The notes: generated by a model not told the origin, from the letters alone. A stretch of 64,000 nt of DNA from Aradus depressus (GCA_963662175.1 OY759221.1:23113027-23177026); one strand, 5' to 3'; positions 37,064 through 48,479 are shown, counted from the first letter of the stretch. Program-made: numbers and translations.

Positions 37064-37259
37064 ATCGCTTCTCGGCCTTTTGGCTAAGATCAAAGTGTAG
37101 TATCTGTTCTTATCAGCTTAATCTCTGGTACGGATCCTATATGGATCCCTCTTCCGTGATTAAACTTCTTTTTGAAAATCCGATGGGGTTCATGTGAGCT
37201 TGCTCACTCCCCATCACGGGTTGACCTGGCATTGCAGTACCGCCAGGACCGGCCCACCC
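37064..37259 (+). ncRNA. U2: U2 spliceosomal snRNA
   Basis: The 5' end ATCGCTTCTCGGCCTTTTGG, the branch-point recognition element GTAGTATCTGTTCTTATCAG and the 3' stem-loop CTGGCATTGCAGTACCGCCAGG are those of U2. The extra A in ATCAAAGTG is also present in fly U2. Stem III pairs GATGGGG with CCCCATC. The Sm site is CTTTTTGA within ACTTCTTTTTGAAAA, a variant of the usual AUUUUUG. Length about 196 nt. It could be a functional gene or a recent copy; no poly-A tail or target duplication speaks against a retropseudogene. An upstream snRNA promoter element was not identified. Confidence 0.88.
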
Positions 37260-37559
37260 TAACTACCATGAAAATTAATGTTGGTAATTGGTTACCGATA
37301 AAGTCATATCGAAAGAATGTATCGATAACGACAAAAATATCTACGTTATCGATATTAGGTGATATCGATAACATTCAATATCTGAAGTGTCAATTAAGAA
37401 TCCATAGAAAGAAGGTTTAATTAGAATTCCGTCAAGTTAAAAAAAATGTATTGTAGGTAACTTAATTAGGTAACTTATGATTTAAAATAGTATTACATTA
37501 GGTATGTAAATAAAAAAAAATATTTAATTAAAGAAAGAAAATTATTTAAAAATTATTAA

Positions 37560-38130
37560 GAAATTACTGCTGTATTCCACTCGCTCTCCTCTGCACTTTG
37601 CAAAACTAGCAACTTTTCAAGCAACTTTCCTGAAAGTCTATTTCTTGCCTCTCTTATTGTACCCCTGCTTTGGAGAATAACCTTTCGCAGGGAACAGAGG
37701 TGGCCATGTTGACCAAGTAAGTCCTGGCTACTCTGTACAGTCCTGGGAACACGTTCTTCATGTCCTACCAAGTTTCTAGAGGGTTAGTGTTCTAAGGGGT
37801 CACACAATTATTTAAATAGATGGACAATTCATCGCGTATAGTGTTTGAGGAGTCTTTTTGTTTCCTCGTACTCTTTCCATGAGCTAGACGTTTATGCTGT
37901 GCCCAGAAATCGAAGGAATCGTCATTATTGAGTGACTCAACGTCCGAAGGTAAGTCAGTTTGCGGATCATTAATCAGTAAAGATGTAATTTTTGTTTGGG
38001 CTTTTGCCACATTCTGTGGGTCTTTGAAATGTAAAGCTTTAAAACGAGGGTCAAATATTGTAGCCACAGCTAGTCTAGACACTTGTTCACACATTGGTAT
38101 CAGACTTTTCATTCGATATTCGATTTGATA
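37560..38130 (-). pseudogene. hAT transposase C-terminal remnant
   Basis: The minus strand carries 106 codons (38112-37792) containing AVATIFDPRFKALHF, the typical hAT region before the dimerisation domain, then, across stops and a frameshift near 37665, the dimerisation motif NMATSVPCERLFSKAG and RNRLSGKLLEKLLVLQSAEE. Known role of the family: cut-and-paste transposition with 8-bp target duplications. The N-terminal zinc finger and RNase H-like catalytic core are absent. It is flanked by TATCGATA-rich sequence on both sides (37290-37400, 38130-38230), perhaps its sub-terminal repeats. Confidence 0.88.
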
Positions 38131-38459
38131 TCATGTCTGGAGTATCGATATCGATAAAATATCAAAAGAACATTATCGGATAAAAAATATCGAAATCGGA
38201 AGCATTTTATCGATATTGATAATATCGAATCAACCCTATCCATAGGTCCGTAGGTTTTATGTTCATACTTATTCAGTCGAACTTACATCTTACACTCTGA
38301 AATCATGTGAAAATTAAAAAAAGTTAAACTGTTTAGCCAATATACCTTCAATACTTTTTATTAAAAAAGCACAACGTGGTGGCCGAGCTGAGAACTAAAA
38401 CAGGGGCTAACCTTAAAGCCCGGGCATGATTACAATAAAACAAAAATCAAACATATAAC

Positions 38460-38760
38460 GCCTTCAGTCATTACAATCCATTATTATACTACGCCACATT
38501 GTCGATGCACCATTTTACATTTCCAATCTCACATTGCATAATGACCTTAACATCCCATTTGAACCCTCTGTTATCATGACACCCTATCAGAACTTTCATG
38601 ACAACATCCATCATCATGGCCAATCCACTTATTCAGCAATTATCCACCAACACTCTCCCCCACAAATCCACCCCTTACGGACGCCTTAAGCGGGTATGGC
38701 AAAGGGACCTGCTCCACTTCTCTTCGCTCACGTACCTCAGCAGTACAGCCACGTACTTGA
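38460..38760 (+). pseudogene. Non-LTR ORF2 C-terminal fragment
   Basis: Reads RHIVDAPFYISNLTLHNDLN then a diverged tail with stops; same ending type as 3805-4044 and 44049-44405. A 24-bp SINE fragment (AAAGCCCGGGCATGA) lies just upstream at about 38409-38432. Confidence 0.75.
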
Positions 38761-40432
38761 TACTGCTCAACTTATAGCACTTACTAATGGCAAATGTCGT
38801 TGTAAATATGTATGTGTTTAAAAAAATGAACGGGTATGTTTTTATACAATTTTGTATGCTATATTTATGGTCCGATTTATACGTCATTTGATTTGTTGTA
38901 ATCTCCTGAGTGACATGGGCTGTGACATTTCTAAAAAATAAAATGACAAAAGCAAAAGTCAACAAAAGTGATGGAGTGGGAATCAAATTAAAGGATTTAA
39001 AAAGACGATTCCAAAAATATATTTATTATATTTTAAAATAAAATAAGTTAAATTAGAATGAAAAAAAATCCGACTACAAAAAAAGTTTATATATAAGCCA
39101 AAAAGCAGTAAAAAGTGACAAAGTCTGCATATGGTGTCTAAAGGTAAGAAACACCTAATTGGAGAGGAGGACCGTTGAAACAATTCACTGCAACACAAAC
39201 TTAATCTTCGATTTGTTAAAAATCATAAAGAATTTTTTTTTAATTGTGTATAATATTTATTTTACTGTTATTTGTTTATTTATATTCTCTCTTTTTTTTT
39301 TTTAAATATATATTTTTCACTTTGTGACCTGAGGAAGCAGCTCTTGATCTTACCGAAATATCGTCCTGAAAAAGGATTTATTTATTGAAATATAATTATA
39401 AAATATTTATAATTAAAATATAAATAGTACCTATATTACTAAAAATTAGATATTCATGTTTCCTCCATTATTTTTTATTAATTTAAATATTATTTTTAAA
39501 CGCATAGGTACTTATGTTTGTATTCTAAGATTTAATATCGGTTGTTGTAGGTATATAACTAATAAGCTATTTTGATGTACAAAATCATATGTCGTATCCA
39601 ATTACCACTTTATGGTTTAACGGAAATAAGTATTATATTATGATTTTCTCTAACTGAGACCAAAATGTTAAGTTCTGTATGTTAACAGGTGTTTTAAATT
39701 TAAGTCGAAACATAGACCAAAAAGAGAAAAAGTAAACTTTATATTTTTTTGACTATGGGTTTCTCTAAATGTGACCAACATATTTTGGTACTATTTTATA
39801 TATTATACTTGACACTATCAAGTAGGTACATACCAAATGTTACACAACCTAAGTAAGATGATTCTACTGTGTCAGACCTAAATTTAGGATATTTTGTCAA
39901 TTAAAAGCGTTAATATGCCAGTGAGGAAGGCTAGAGGAATGTGGGGAATGCGTTCTTGAAGTTAAACTTTGTTAATTTAGTAGTTCAGGTTAGGTGGACT
40001 CATGATGGACGGAGACACCATAAAATAAATTAAAATTTGTTCTTTACTAACTATTTATTTTCACATAAATTAAAAAATTTCTATAATTTACCAATATTTC
40101 TCATTTTTACCGGCTCCGTGTAAATGGACCTGTGACAACATGGGTAGATCCAGCTCCGAATAGTCTCCTCATTATATCGCTAATGGGTCTGCTGCTAACA
40201 CTCCTGACATTCAAATTAAACACAGATCAATTTTAGCTATCACATCTGAATATAACCTAAATAACCTATTTTGCCATAGACAATTGAATTTCTCTTCTTT
40301 TCACGATGTTTAACTCATTTAAATAAGTTCATGTGAAAATAGAGAATGACTGAGGCACCTCAGTACGGGAGGTAATAGATCTTTTAGCAGATGTAACCTT
40401 GAAACTAATGAATTTGCAGGCAATTCCAGCTC
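38761..40432. other. AT-rich spacer
   Basis: No gene. At 39325-39385 there is a short motif CCTGAGGAAGCAGC ... ACCGAAATATCGTCC similar in order to the hairpin motif discussed in the findings. Confidence 0.45.
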
Positions 40433-40445
40433 CTAGGTTATTAGT

Positions 40446-40716
40446 TAGGTTAGGTTTTATGACTCATGCCCGGGCTTTTAACTACGAGGTCATATCGCCT
40501 ACTACCAGAGCGCTCTTTCGTCACTCTGGTGGACATGAGCCCGACTCTACTGTGGGAGTCCTAAATTTTGCCTACCCTAAATTTTTATTCATCTAGGGTA
40601 GGGGTCTTTAACGAGTAACTGATATCGTACAGGCTCGGGACCATCGCTTAACGTCCCATCCGAAGGACGGCGTGCTTAAGTTTATTTTACCTGTCAGATA
40701 AAATAAACTGTTACAA
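40446..40716 (-). mobile_element. Headless SINE with 13-bp target duplication
   Basis: CTAGGTTATTAGT at 40433-40445 and 40717-40729 brackets an insert in minus orientation that has the tail and body of the SINE family but stops before the tRNA-like head. So the copy was 5'-truncated during target-primed reverse transcription rather than eroded later. Confidence 0.93.
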
Positions 40717-41009
40717 CTAGGTTATTAGTAGGGCTGTGATTTATATGAATTTACATTTTTTTTTCTATTAACTTGAGCATTCTGTTCAAACATTATCTTT
40801 ATGTTTTGGCTCATATAGAAACAATTTTAGCTACTTTTATTTTTCATATTTTTGCATATATCGCTAAAAATACATATGTTTGCATATCTGAACCTTATTT
40901 GCATATTTTCATTCATATTTTTGAGTTTTTTCAGCAGCACAAGGATAGACTTCGAAAGTAGGTACTTACCTATTTTAATTTTTTTTTTTTTGCCATTTTT
41001 ATTTAACGT

Positions 41010-41225
41010 ATTCAGAAGTCAATAAGGACGACACCTATTGATGGTCAGCCAAATCAACAAAAAAAGGGAAGGGCTTAACACAAGAACTCTGATAACTGTC
41101 GTTATGATGAATGTATTAATAGGACATATAAATTCAAAGCCCCATAAGAACGTATCAATTTTCAGCGGAATCAGCCAAAGGAAGGGGGGGAGGCTCAGTC
41201 ACTTTTTGCAGTACGTCGACGATAT
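41010..41225. repeat. GGGGAAGTAC family fragment
   Basis: Contains AATAAGGACGACACCTATTGATGG, a short internal unit and a damaged right end GTACGTCGACGATATACA. Confidence 0.55.
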
Positions 41226-41230
41226 ACATT

Positions 41231-41590
41231 ACTAGCAGCACTACCCGGCGTTGCCCGGGGAACTTTGACTTTTCTCCCAATATCTCCTATAAGACTATTC
41301 AGTTCCTCTACAGGACATTCATGATGTTATAATTTTCAATTATTCATACGGAATAAGGCTTATAGTCCTTCAACTGTAGTAACGCTAGCTTTGGAGCTAA
41401 AACTAATTTATTCAAAAAGATTTCTCATTAATCGTTGCAATGGTTTTCGAGTTACAAAGATTGCGTGAGTGGATGCTGGGATGGACCAGGGGTTGATTAA
41501 AAAATAGACCTTAACCTTCCGGTAGATAAAACTTATCTATTCAAAAAGATTCCTCATTAATCATTGCAGTGGTTTTTGAGTTACAAAGAT
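41231..41590. repeat. ACCCGG-GTTGCCCGGGGAAC repeat family, copy 2
   Basis: Starts ACTAGCAGCACTACCCGGCGTTGCCCGGGG and matches 9740-10250 with a deletion near the start; the 130-bp internal unit occurs about 1.5 times. Confidence 0.75.
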
Positions 41591-41595
41591 TTCAG

Positions 41596-41722
41596 GCAAA
41601 ATTTAGGACTCCCATAGTAGAGTCGGGCTCGTGTCCACCAGAGTGACGAAAGAACGCTCTGGTAGTAGGCTATATGACCTCGTAGTTAAAGCCCGGGCAT
41701 AAGTCATAAAACCTATCCTACA
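41596..41722 (+). mobile_element. 5'-truncated SINE fragment
   Basis: Plus strand, only the last third of the SINE (AAAATTTAGGACTCCCA to AAGCCCGGGCATAAGTCATAAAACC). The head and first half are missing. Confidence 0.85.
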
Positions 41723-42365
41723 TTATAATCAAATATTAATTATATTTACTTTGCTGTGCTTTTCCTATTATTTCACAAGAAATAACTTTTTTTTATTTAT
41801 TAAATTTGAGGATGTGTGCTACTTTTCCAGGATAAACCAACTTGAAAGAAGAGAAAAACAACTAATTTCAATTACGATGCCGGTGGACTGGATGCATTAA
41901 TTATATTTACTTTGGTGTAGTTTCTCAGAGACCCCCAGGGCAAAGTTGCATTATTTAGCTGTGAATTTAGAGATGTTACACCGGCCACCTTTTTGAGTTA
42001 GGTATTGTGAAACATGAACAGTTCCAAGACTGCACTGCTATGAACTTGTGCAAAATAGAAACTGGAGCCCTCTTTAAATATGTGTTTGTCTAGAGTGTGG
42101 GACTTGAAGCTTACATAACGGAGAAAAAGTTACGATGCAAAGAAAAAGTTACGACCCGAAGTGGTGAACATGCCCTAAATCCAGAAAAAAAAATTTACAA
42201 CGTATGGGCCAAGGGAACAGCGAACTTAATAAAAGTTTAAAAAGGTATTTTGATAGGGGGTGAAAGAAATTGATAAAAGGGCATTCTATTTCTAGTGCAT
42301 TGGAAAATGGATGTAACGAAAACATGTCACACTTTAGTTTGGACCATTTTCGCGTTCATGTATGG

Positions 42366-43004
42366 CAGGGGCGTAGCCAGGATTTTGAGGAGGGGGGGCA
42401 AAGTTAGGCTACGAGGGTAGGGGGTATAGACTCCCGGGGGCACAGACCGCAGTTTCCGTGGTTAGCGTTGCAGACTTTTTGTTATTAATTTGGGAGGCTC
42501 AGACCTCTAGAAGCTCCCCCTGAGGTAACCATTGACTGTAATACTTAAGTTGACTTTACATAAGCAGCAAAAATGCAAAGCGCAGCAGCATCAAATGCAC
42601 GCTGTGGTTTCTGTGCTTTTAGAATTAAATGACTCACAGCCAACAGCATGCATTTGCTGCTGCTGCGCTTTGCATTTTTACTGCGTATGTAAAATCAGCT
42701 TTAAGAGTATAAAGTATAATATAAATGACGATTTTGAGCGAGGAAATGAAATGATTGAATTCATATATATTTAAATAAATGTAATATGACTTGTTTGTAC
42801 ATGTACATTTATGTAACAGCTGATTGCTGATTTAGGAATCAAACGCACGGGAAATTTGAAGATCCTATTGGTAACTTGCAAGCAAACCATTTTTAATAAA
42901 AAACAATTTTTTTAGTTTATTTAATTTTTATCTTGTTTTTTTGCTCTGGCTAGGGGGGGGGGGCACGAGCTTCCCCTGCCCCCCTCCCCTTGGCTACGCC
43001 CCTG
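42366..43004. mobile_element. hAT-type element with CAGGGGCGTAGCCAGG ends
   Basis: Left end CAGGGGCGTAGCCAGG and right end TTGGCTACGCCCCTG are the terminal inverted repeats widely seen in hAT elements. About 640 bp, with G-rich and C-rich subterminal stretches, no transposase. The flanking 8-mers do not match exactly, so the duplication has decayed. A palindrome is nested at 42547-42705. Confidence 0.82.
42547..42705. repeat. Palindromic insert with GCAGCAG arms
   Basis: GCAAAAATGCAAAGCGCAGC on the left pairs with GCTGCGCTTTGCATTTTTAC on the right, and TTGACTTTACATA with TATGTAAAATCA; loop about 40 nt. Probably a small fold-back element inserted into the hAT element. Confidence 0.8.
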
Positions 43005-43220
43005 TGTGCATGTGATTAGAACTTTGTTAGCGCTCTAACCCTACTAACGATTGTAGCTATAAACTAAATTTGATATGATGATGTACATGTGCTAATTTAA
43101 ATATGATTGAATTTAGTTGAAATTGGACGAAAAGGCCGCTACACCGCTTATATTTAGTAATCGAAAATGTTTATAAATAAAAGTTGTAAATAAAACTGAA
43201 AAACACATTATAATATATTA

Positions 43221-43566
43221 GGTTAGGTTAGGTTTTATGACTCATGCCCGGGCTTTAACAACGAGGTCATATCGCCTACTACCAGAGCGCTCTTTCGTCA
43301 CTCTGGTGGACATGAGCCCGACTCTACTGTGGGAGTCCTAAATTTTGCCTACCCTAAATTTTTATTCATCTAGGTTAGGTGTCTTTAACGAGTACCTGAC
43401 ATCGTACAGGCTCGGGACCATCGCTTAACGTCCCATCCGAAGGACGGCGTGCTTAAGTTTATTTTACCTCCCAGATAAAATAAACTAAGGGCCTCGGTCG
43501 GGTTACGAACCCACGACCTTGAGCTCAGAAGTCAAGCACGCATACCACTGAGCTACCGGCGCCCTC
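43221..43566 (-). mobile_element. tRNA-derived SINE, best full-length copy
   Basis: Bracketed by the exact 13-bp duplication TTATAATATATTA (43208-43220 and 43567-43579). On the minus strand it reads: head GGCGCCGGTAGCTCAGTGG (A box) and GGGTTCGTAACCC (B box), a body containing GACGGCGTGCTT-type and CGGGCTCATGTCCACCAGAG-type blocks, and a tail of three CCTAA units. Length about 345 bp. Transcription would be by RNA polymerase III from the internal boxes; mobilisation by an unidentified LINE. Confidence 0.95.
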
Positions 43567-43614
43567 TTATAATATATTATATAAACAATTATTCGGAATA
43601 GAAAGAAATATATA

Positions 43615-45054
43615 CAGTCGACTCTCGTTAATTCGAATTCCTTAATAATTCTAACTAAACATCCGGTCCCTTGTAAAACTCTTGATAAATCTTAAAAAAA
43701 CCTTTGTTTTTAGATACACTCGTTAATTCGAAATGTTTTCCTTCCTCGGCGGGCTTCGAGTTCTCTATAATTCGAAGTCAGCCGACTCTATAAATCGAAC
43801 TTTTCACAGAATATGTAATTACATTTATGTTGAATGCACGACTTGCTTTGTTTACAAACAACACTCCCAATCTGAATATCCACTCTTTACTTTTCCCAAT
43901 TCCTCTCATAGCTATTTACAACTGTATACAAATAAATACAACAAGCAAATGTGCTAATAAAGAGATAATGGCAATGTCAAAATGTCATGAGGGGAGAAAT
44001 CACCCAGTGGTGACACTCCCTAGTCACTGTTTTTTTTCTCGTTTATAGCTAATCACTGTCACTGAATCTGCTCAGGAGGTCTCTAGGCCATTGACGCTCA
44101 AGCCGTCGTTGGGGAAGAATGGCAGAATGGAGGGCACGGACTAGAGGATTATTGTGAGAACTAAGAAGGGAAAATAATTTTTTATATTTGGATTTAGTGA
44201 CTTCAGTGATGAAAGGTACGTTAAGGTCAATGTGAAGGGTTTTGTTGGAGACGTAGTAAGGAGCATTGGCTATTGTACGAAGGATTTTGGATTGAAAGGA
44301 TTGGATGCGCTGGAAATTGGAAGCCTTGGCAGAACCCCAGAGTTCAAGTCCGTAAGTCCACATAGGTTTGAGTATTGTTTTGTATATAAGTCGTTTTGTT
44401 GTCAAAGTTAGTTTGGATCTTTTGTCTAGTCGTCTTATTAGAAGCTTTTAAAGTCTCAAAAAGTGATCAAGATAAGTATCTACTAAAAAGAGTATTTCTC
44501 TTTCGATTTCCCAAAAAATAAAAGTACATAGATGTATACTTATGTATTTACGTGACCAATAGATATAATACACAAAATGGACATAGCGAGTGATTAACTT
44601 TGGTTTTCCTAATATAATTATGTACATATTTGTTCAATTCAATCATTTAATTTTTAACCCCAGACGCAAAAGGAGGGGAGTTATAAGTTTGAAGCCTTTG
44701 TCTGTGAGTGTGTGTGTGTCTGTCTGTGGTCCAAGACGACTGAACCTATTTCAAAGCGGTTTTTTTGTTTCAAAAGCTGATATTTGCGAGATGGTCTTAG
44801 CCATATTTGGTGAAATCGGGTATGCCGTCTCCAAAATCTTTAGGTTTCATCAGAGCCTGTGTAGGGATCTCGGCCTCTATTACAGCTAGAGACTTGGAGT
44901 TTGAGCTCAAATGTTTATAAAGCCAACCCCCCTCCCCTTTTTAAAGGTTTTGTTTTTTTAATTCAATTTTTGTTTTCCTGTCAGTATATCGAACTCTCAA
45001 TAAGTCAAAGTTTTTGTGAGGTCCCTTGAATTTCGAATTATTGAGAGTCGACTG
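43615..45054. mobile_element. pogo/Tigger-like element, non-autonomous
   Basis: Left end CAGTCGACTCTCGTTAATTCG and right end CGAATTATTGAGAGTCGACTG are matching terminal inverted repeats flanked by TA on both sides (43613-43614, 45055-45056), the signature of the pogo/Tigger branch of Tc1/mariner. The 1.4-kb interior has no transposase, only a reverse-transcriptase fragment on the minus strand and TTCGAA-rich subterminal sequence. Confidence 0.93.
44049..44440 (-). pseudogene. Non-LTR reverse transcriptase C-terminal fragment nested in Tigger element
   Basis: Minus-strand frame of 118 codons: TKRLIYKTILKPMWTYGLEL, FQRIQSFQSKILRTIANAPY and RRLERQWPRDLLSRFSD before the stop. This is the thumb and C-terminus of Jockey-like ORF2. 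It is open throughout, so younger than the copies at 3805, 4700 and 38460, but lacks everything 5' of the thumb. Confidence 0.9.
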
Positions 45055-45699
45055 TATTATAATAATTATAAATTAAACCAATTATTGGTTTCTAAGGTTT
45101 CCTAACAACCTTGGCCTTTGGTGGATGCTACTAGATGACCTAAGGGTTGAATTAAATCTCCTATGTTTACCCAGAGGTAGGAAACTAGATTGGAGGTCTG
45201 GTCTATGAAATCCTAGCTTTAGAAGGACAGCAGAAGTTTAATTATTGTCCAGTGGATTTATCTTTAATTTATCTGGAATGCCTGGTTAGCCAGTCAGGTT
45301 CAGACACTCGAAAAATTGGTGGCCAAATAAACGAAGAGTCCAGTTTTTAATTCTGCTCATCTTTGGAGGTATTAAAGCTTATTTCTACAGAAATCCTAGA
45401 TTAGTAAGTCATATAGAAACTAACGTCATATTCACAAAGAACCTTATTTGGGGACTCGAATTATTATATACATCCTCCTTTCGCATGATAATTCCTAAAT
45501 CTTATTCCAATTTTTTTTTTTCAGACATCACCAAGAAGAAGAAGAATTTCGAATCATTATACACTGTTCCTCTCTTTTTGAAAGGCATTTTCTTGTTTTT
45601 ATTTTCTTATATCAATAGTATAAGGAAGTATTGTAATCGTGCAAAAAACGAGATCGAGGTTTCAAAAAAAAAAACCGAAAAACCTCTCTGAAATGTAGA
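45055..45699. other. Spacer
   Basis: No gene or repeat relation recognised. Confidence 0.45.
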
Positions 45700-45903
45700 T
45701 ATTTTTAGACGTTTTCCTGATTTATCTCGAAAACGGTTAGTTTTATCGAAAAATTAGTACCTACAAAATTGTTCCTTATAAAATTTCCAATCGCTAATAA
45801 GTCATCAGGTTTGAGACAGAATCACTACGACAAAAGTTATAGCGCGTCAAAGAATAAAAAATAAATTTCTCTAGGAAATATTTCAAAATAATGTTTAAAT
45901 TGG
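45700..45903. repeat. Dispersed repeat with ACAAAAGTTATAGCGC, second copy
   Basis: Matches 34970-35165 over its length (GAAAACGGTTAGT, TCGAAAAATTAGT, AATAATGTTTAAATTG). A truncated SINE follows without gap. Confidence 0.75.
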
Positions 45904-46093
45904 TCGATGGTCCCGAGCCTGTGCGATGTCAGGTACTCGTTAAAGTTCCCTACCATAGTTGAATAAACCTAGATAGACAAAATTTAGGACTCTCACAGTA
46001 GAGTCGGGCTCATGCCCACCAGAGTGACGAAAGAGCGCTCTGGTAGTAGGCGATATGACCTTGTAGTTAAAGCCCAAGCATGAGTCATAATAA
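45904..46093 (+). mobile_element. 5'-truncated SINE
   Basis: Plus strand; begins at CGATGGTCCCGAGCCTGTGCG inside the body and runs to the tail region (AAGCCCAAGCATGAGTCATAA). No head, no CCTAA units. Confidence 0.85.
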
Positions 46094-47400
46094 CTAACTT
46101 TATTATTGATATTTTTTATGAAAATGTATAAAAGTGAAAATAAAAATAAAATGATGTCCTGTAATGAATGGCCATATTACTGTGGTAATGATAATTATGT
46201 TAATCTTAAGTGTTAAGGTTTGAAGTGTTAAACTTAAATAAATAAAAATATAAATAATAATTAATATAATTAATTAATAATAATGAACTAATAATAATTA
46301 AATAAACAATAATAATTAAAACAAAACAATAAATTACCACATTTCCTGTAGAAATTTTATCTCTTTTCATTTACTAAATTTTGATTTCTACAGTACTTTT
46401 TCGAAAAGGGGCCCTAAAAAAGGTATTAAAAGTTCAAGACGTGCAATTTTTAAGAAAGTGCACATATTAAAAAAAAAATGCAATTTACAAACTTTTCACT
46501 TGGATTTCTAAAGAGATGTCATTTTTAATAATTTTAAATAATATTAAATCTAATTCAAAGGTTTTCAAATTATCTTACTGGGCCAACAGGGAAAGTTAAT
46601 AGAACAGAATTTATGAGAACAAGTATTGGGTTTATTTTCTTAAATCTATATTATTAAAATAAAAAAACTAAACATTGAAACAAACAAAAATCAACAGAAA
46701 AATCTTAAAAACTTAATTCTTAACACTAATTCAATCTTTTTTTGTTTTATATTTTGGCCATTTTTTAAAGAAAATTTTTAAATTTAAAAATTAAGTTATA
46801 TACCTACTTCTGGACATATATCCTGTACATATAAACAAATAAAAGTACCTTCTTTTTGGATCAATTTCACAGTCAATTCACTTCTATTATATTATCCTCA
46901 AACCAGGCCTCGACTCTCTACACACACTAAAAAAGACAGCTGATGTCCGTGTTTTTTTTTTTTTACTCAATTGTTTAAAAAAAAAATTTGCTTTTTATAT
47001 AAAAATAAATATAATTAATTTTTTTAATGTTTATAACTTAATCATTTTAATGTGTGTATTATTTTTATACATCACAATTACATATTTTAAAGAAGATCAT
47101 GAGAGCTGCAGTTTCCACTCTAAAAGGTTGAACAATGAAAGTTGGTAGGGCTGCTGTCCGTCCTACAATCAGTGTGCGACCTCTTCTAGAGCTGAGGTCT
47201 GTTTTTGTGAGAAGACCTCAAGTGACTAATGTTGATAATGGTTCTCTGTTAACGAGCTACCTTACACTGCTTCACAGACCCCGTGATCATTTTCCAAAAA
47301 TCAATCAGATATCAGCACATCAATCTTACAGATTTAATTAAATATATTAATTTAAGTACAGGTCTAATGAGGACCTAAGTCTAGACATTAACTAGGAAAC
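46094..47400. other. Very AT-rich spacer
   Basis: Long A/T stretches; a 68-codon frame at 47135-47341 has no similarity I know. No gene called. Confidence 0.45.
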
Positions 47401-47589
47401 AAATCGGAGAAACACTTGCAATAGTTCCCCAGAACGAAATAATCAATTGTGCCAATATTCAATAGTTGACTTATATAGGGGTTCCTAAATCCATATACTA
47501 AATTTTGTGTCTATAAATTTATTACATCGGTAGTTATTAGGGTTTTTGAGTTGAGCCCTCCTCTCCTCGTGGCAAGGGAGTGCGCAAAT

Positions 47590-48000
47590 CAGCTAAATAC
47601 CCTAGAAAACTGAAAGAATATTGGACTCTACTGGGTTTCCGGACAATCGGGGTTTGAGGGAAACGAGGGGCAGACCGAACCCGGATTAAAAAGTGGACTA
47701 AGGATCTTTTGGAGCGTACATGGAGAGAAAAGACCACATCGAAAAAGATGAAAACGGCCAGTTCAATAGACTCCTACAAACTGTAGGAGTCAAGGACAGT
47801 CCTACCTGTCTGATAGATGTAGGGAAGAAGACGTGACGCCGGCACACTTCCTGAGCATTTGCTCAGGATACGCGCGAACGAGATTCCACATCTTTGGTAA
47901 AGATGTAATCACAGAGGAGGATTTTAGAAGATTGGACCACGGGAGCATTCTCAGGTTCATTAGAGAGACTGACTTGTTTATGATTTGGTTTAGGTAGTAT
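47590..48000 (+). pseudogene. Non-LTR C-terminal (RNase H and zinc-knuckle end) remnant
   Basis: Frames with TRIKKWTKDLLERTWREKTT, then, after stops and shifts, CREEDVTPAHFLSIC (a Cys-His end) and ETDLFMIWFR before a stop near 47996. It resembles the end of non-LTR proteins with an RNase H domain, a family distinct from the WPRDLL-type tails. Dead. Confidence 0.6.
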
Positions 48001-48059
48001 AAACATACATTAATATGAAGATGGCTGATGTAGTGAGAAGTGATTATTTCACAGGTTGT

Positions 48060-48165
48060 CGAATAAAATATAGTATGACCTCTCACAGATTTTTATTACA
48101 AGTAGCTAGCCGGCTTTCGAGGTTTCCCTCATCATCAGACAGTCTACAAAAGAAACCATCCTAAA
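48060..48165 (-). other. Hammerhead-like motif
   Basis: The minus strand reads CTGATGA, then T, then GAGG-GAAA-CCTC, then GAAA, then GCCGGCTAGC. That is the order of a hammerhead core with a 4-bp stem II and GNRA loop and a tiny self-complementary stem III, but with one extra U after CUGAUGA and a weak stem I (GUAG with CUAC). Possible degenerate or coincidental ribozyme motif. Confidence 0.3.
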
Positions 48166-48479
48166 TATAATATAAAGGCAACATAAAGGCAACATAGATA
48201 AATATATTAATTTGAAAAAATTAAAAAAAATTTGAAACAATCATACCTGATAAGAAATTAAAAAAATAAATAATTTTATAATAAAATAAATAAATAAAAC
48301 AATGTAAAAACTTTAACTATTTAAAATATCATGGATGGGGACAGACGAGTTATTCCTGTTCACCATCTGTCACAACTGGGAGAACGGAGTATGTGAGACT
48401 GGACCACCCCCCATCCCCTCTCTAGATTTGAGGAGGGGGGGGGACTCTCTCTTCCTCCTTTCCAATTTAATTTCTATAC

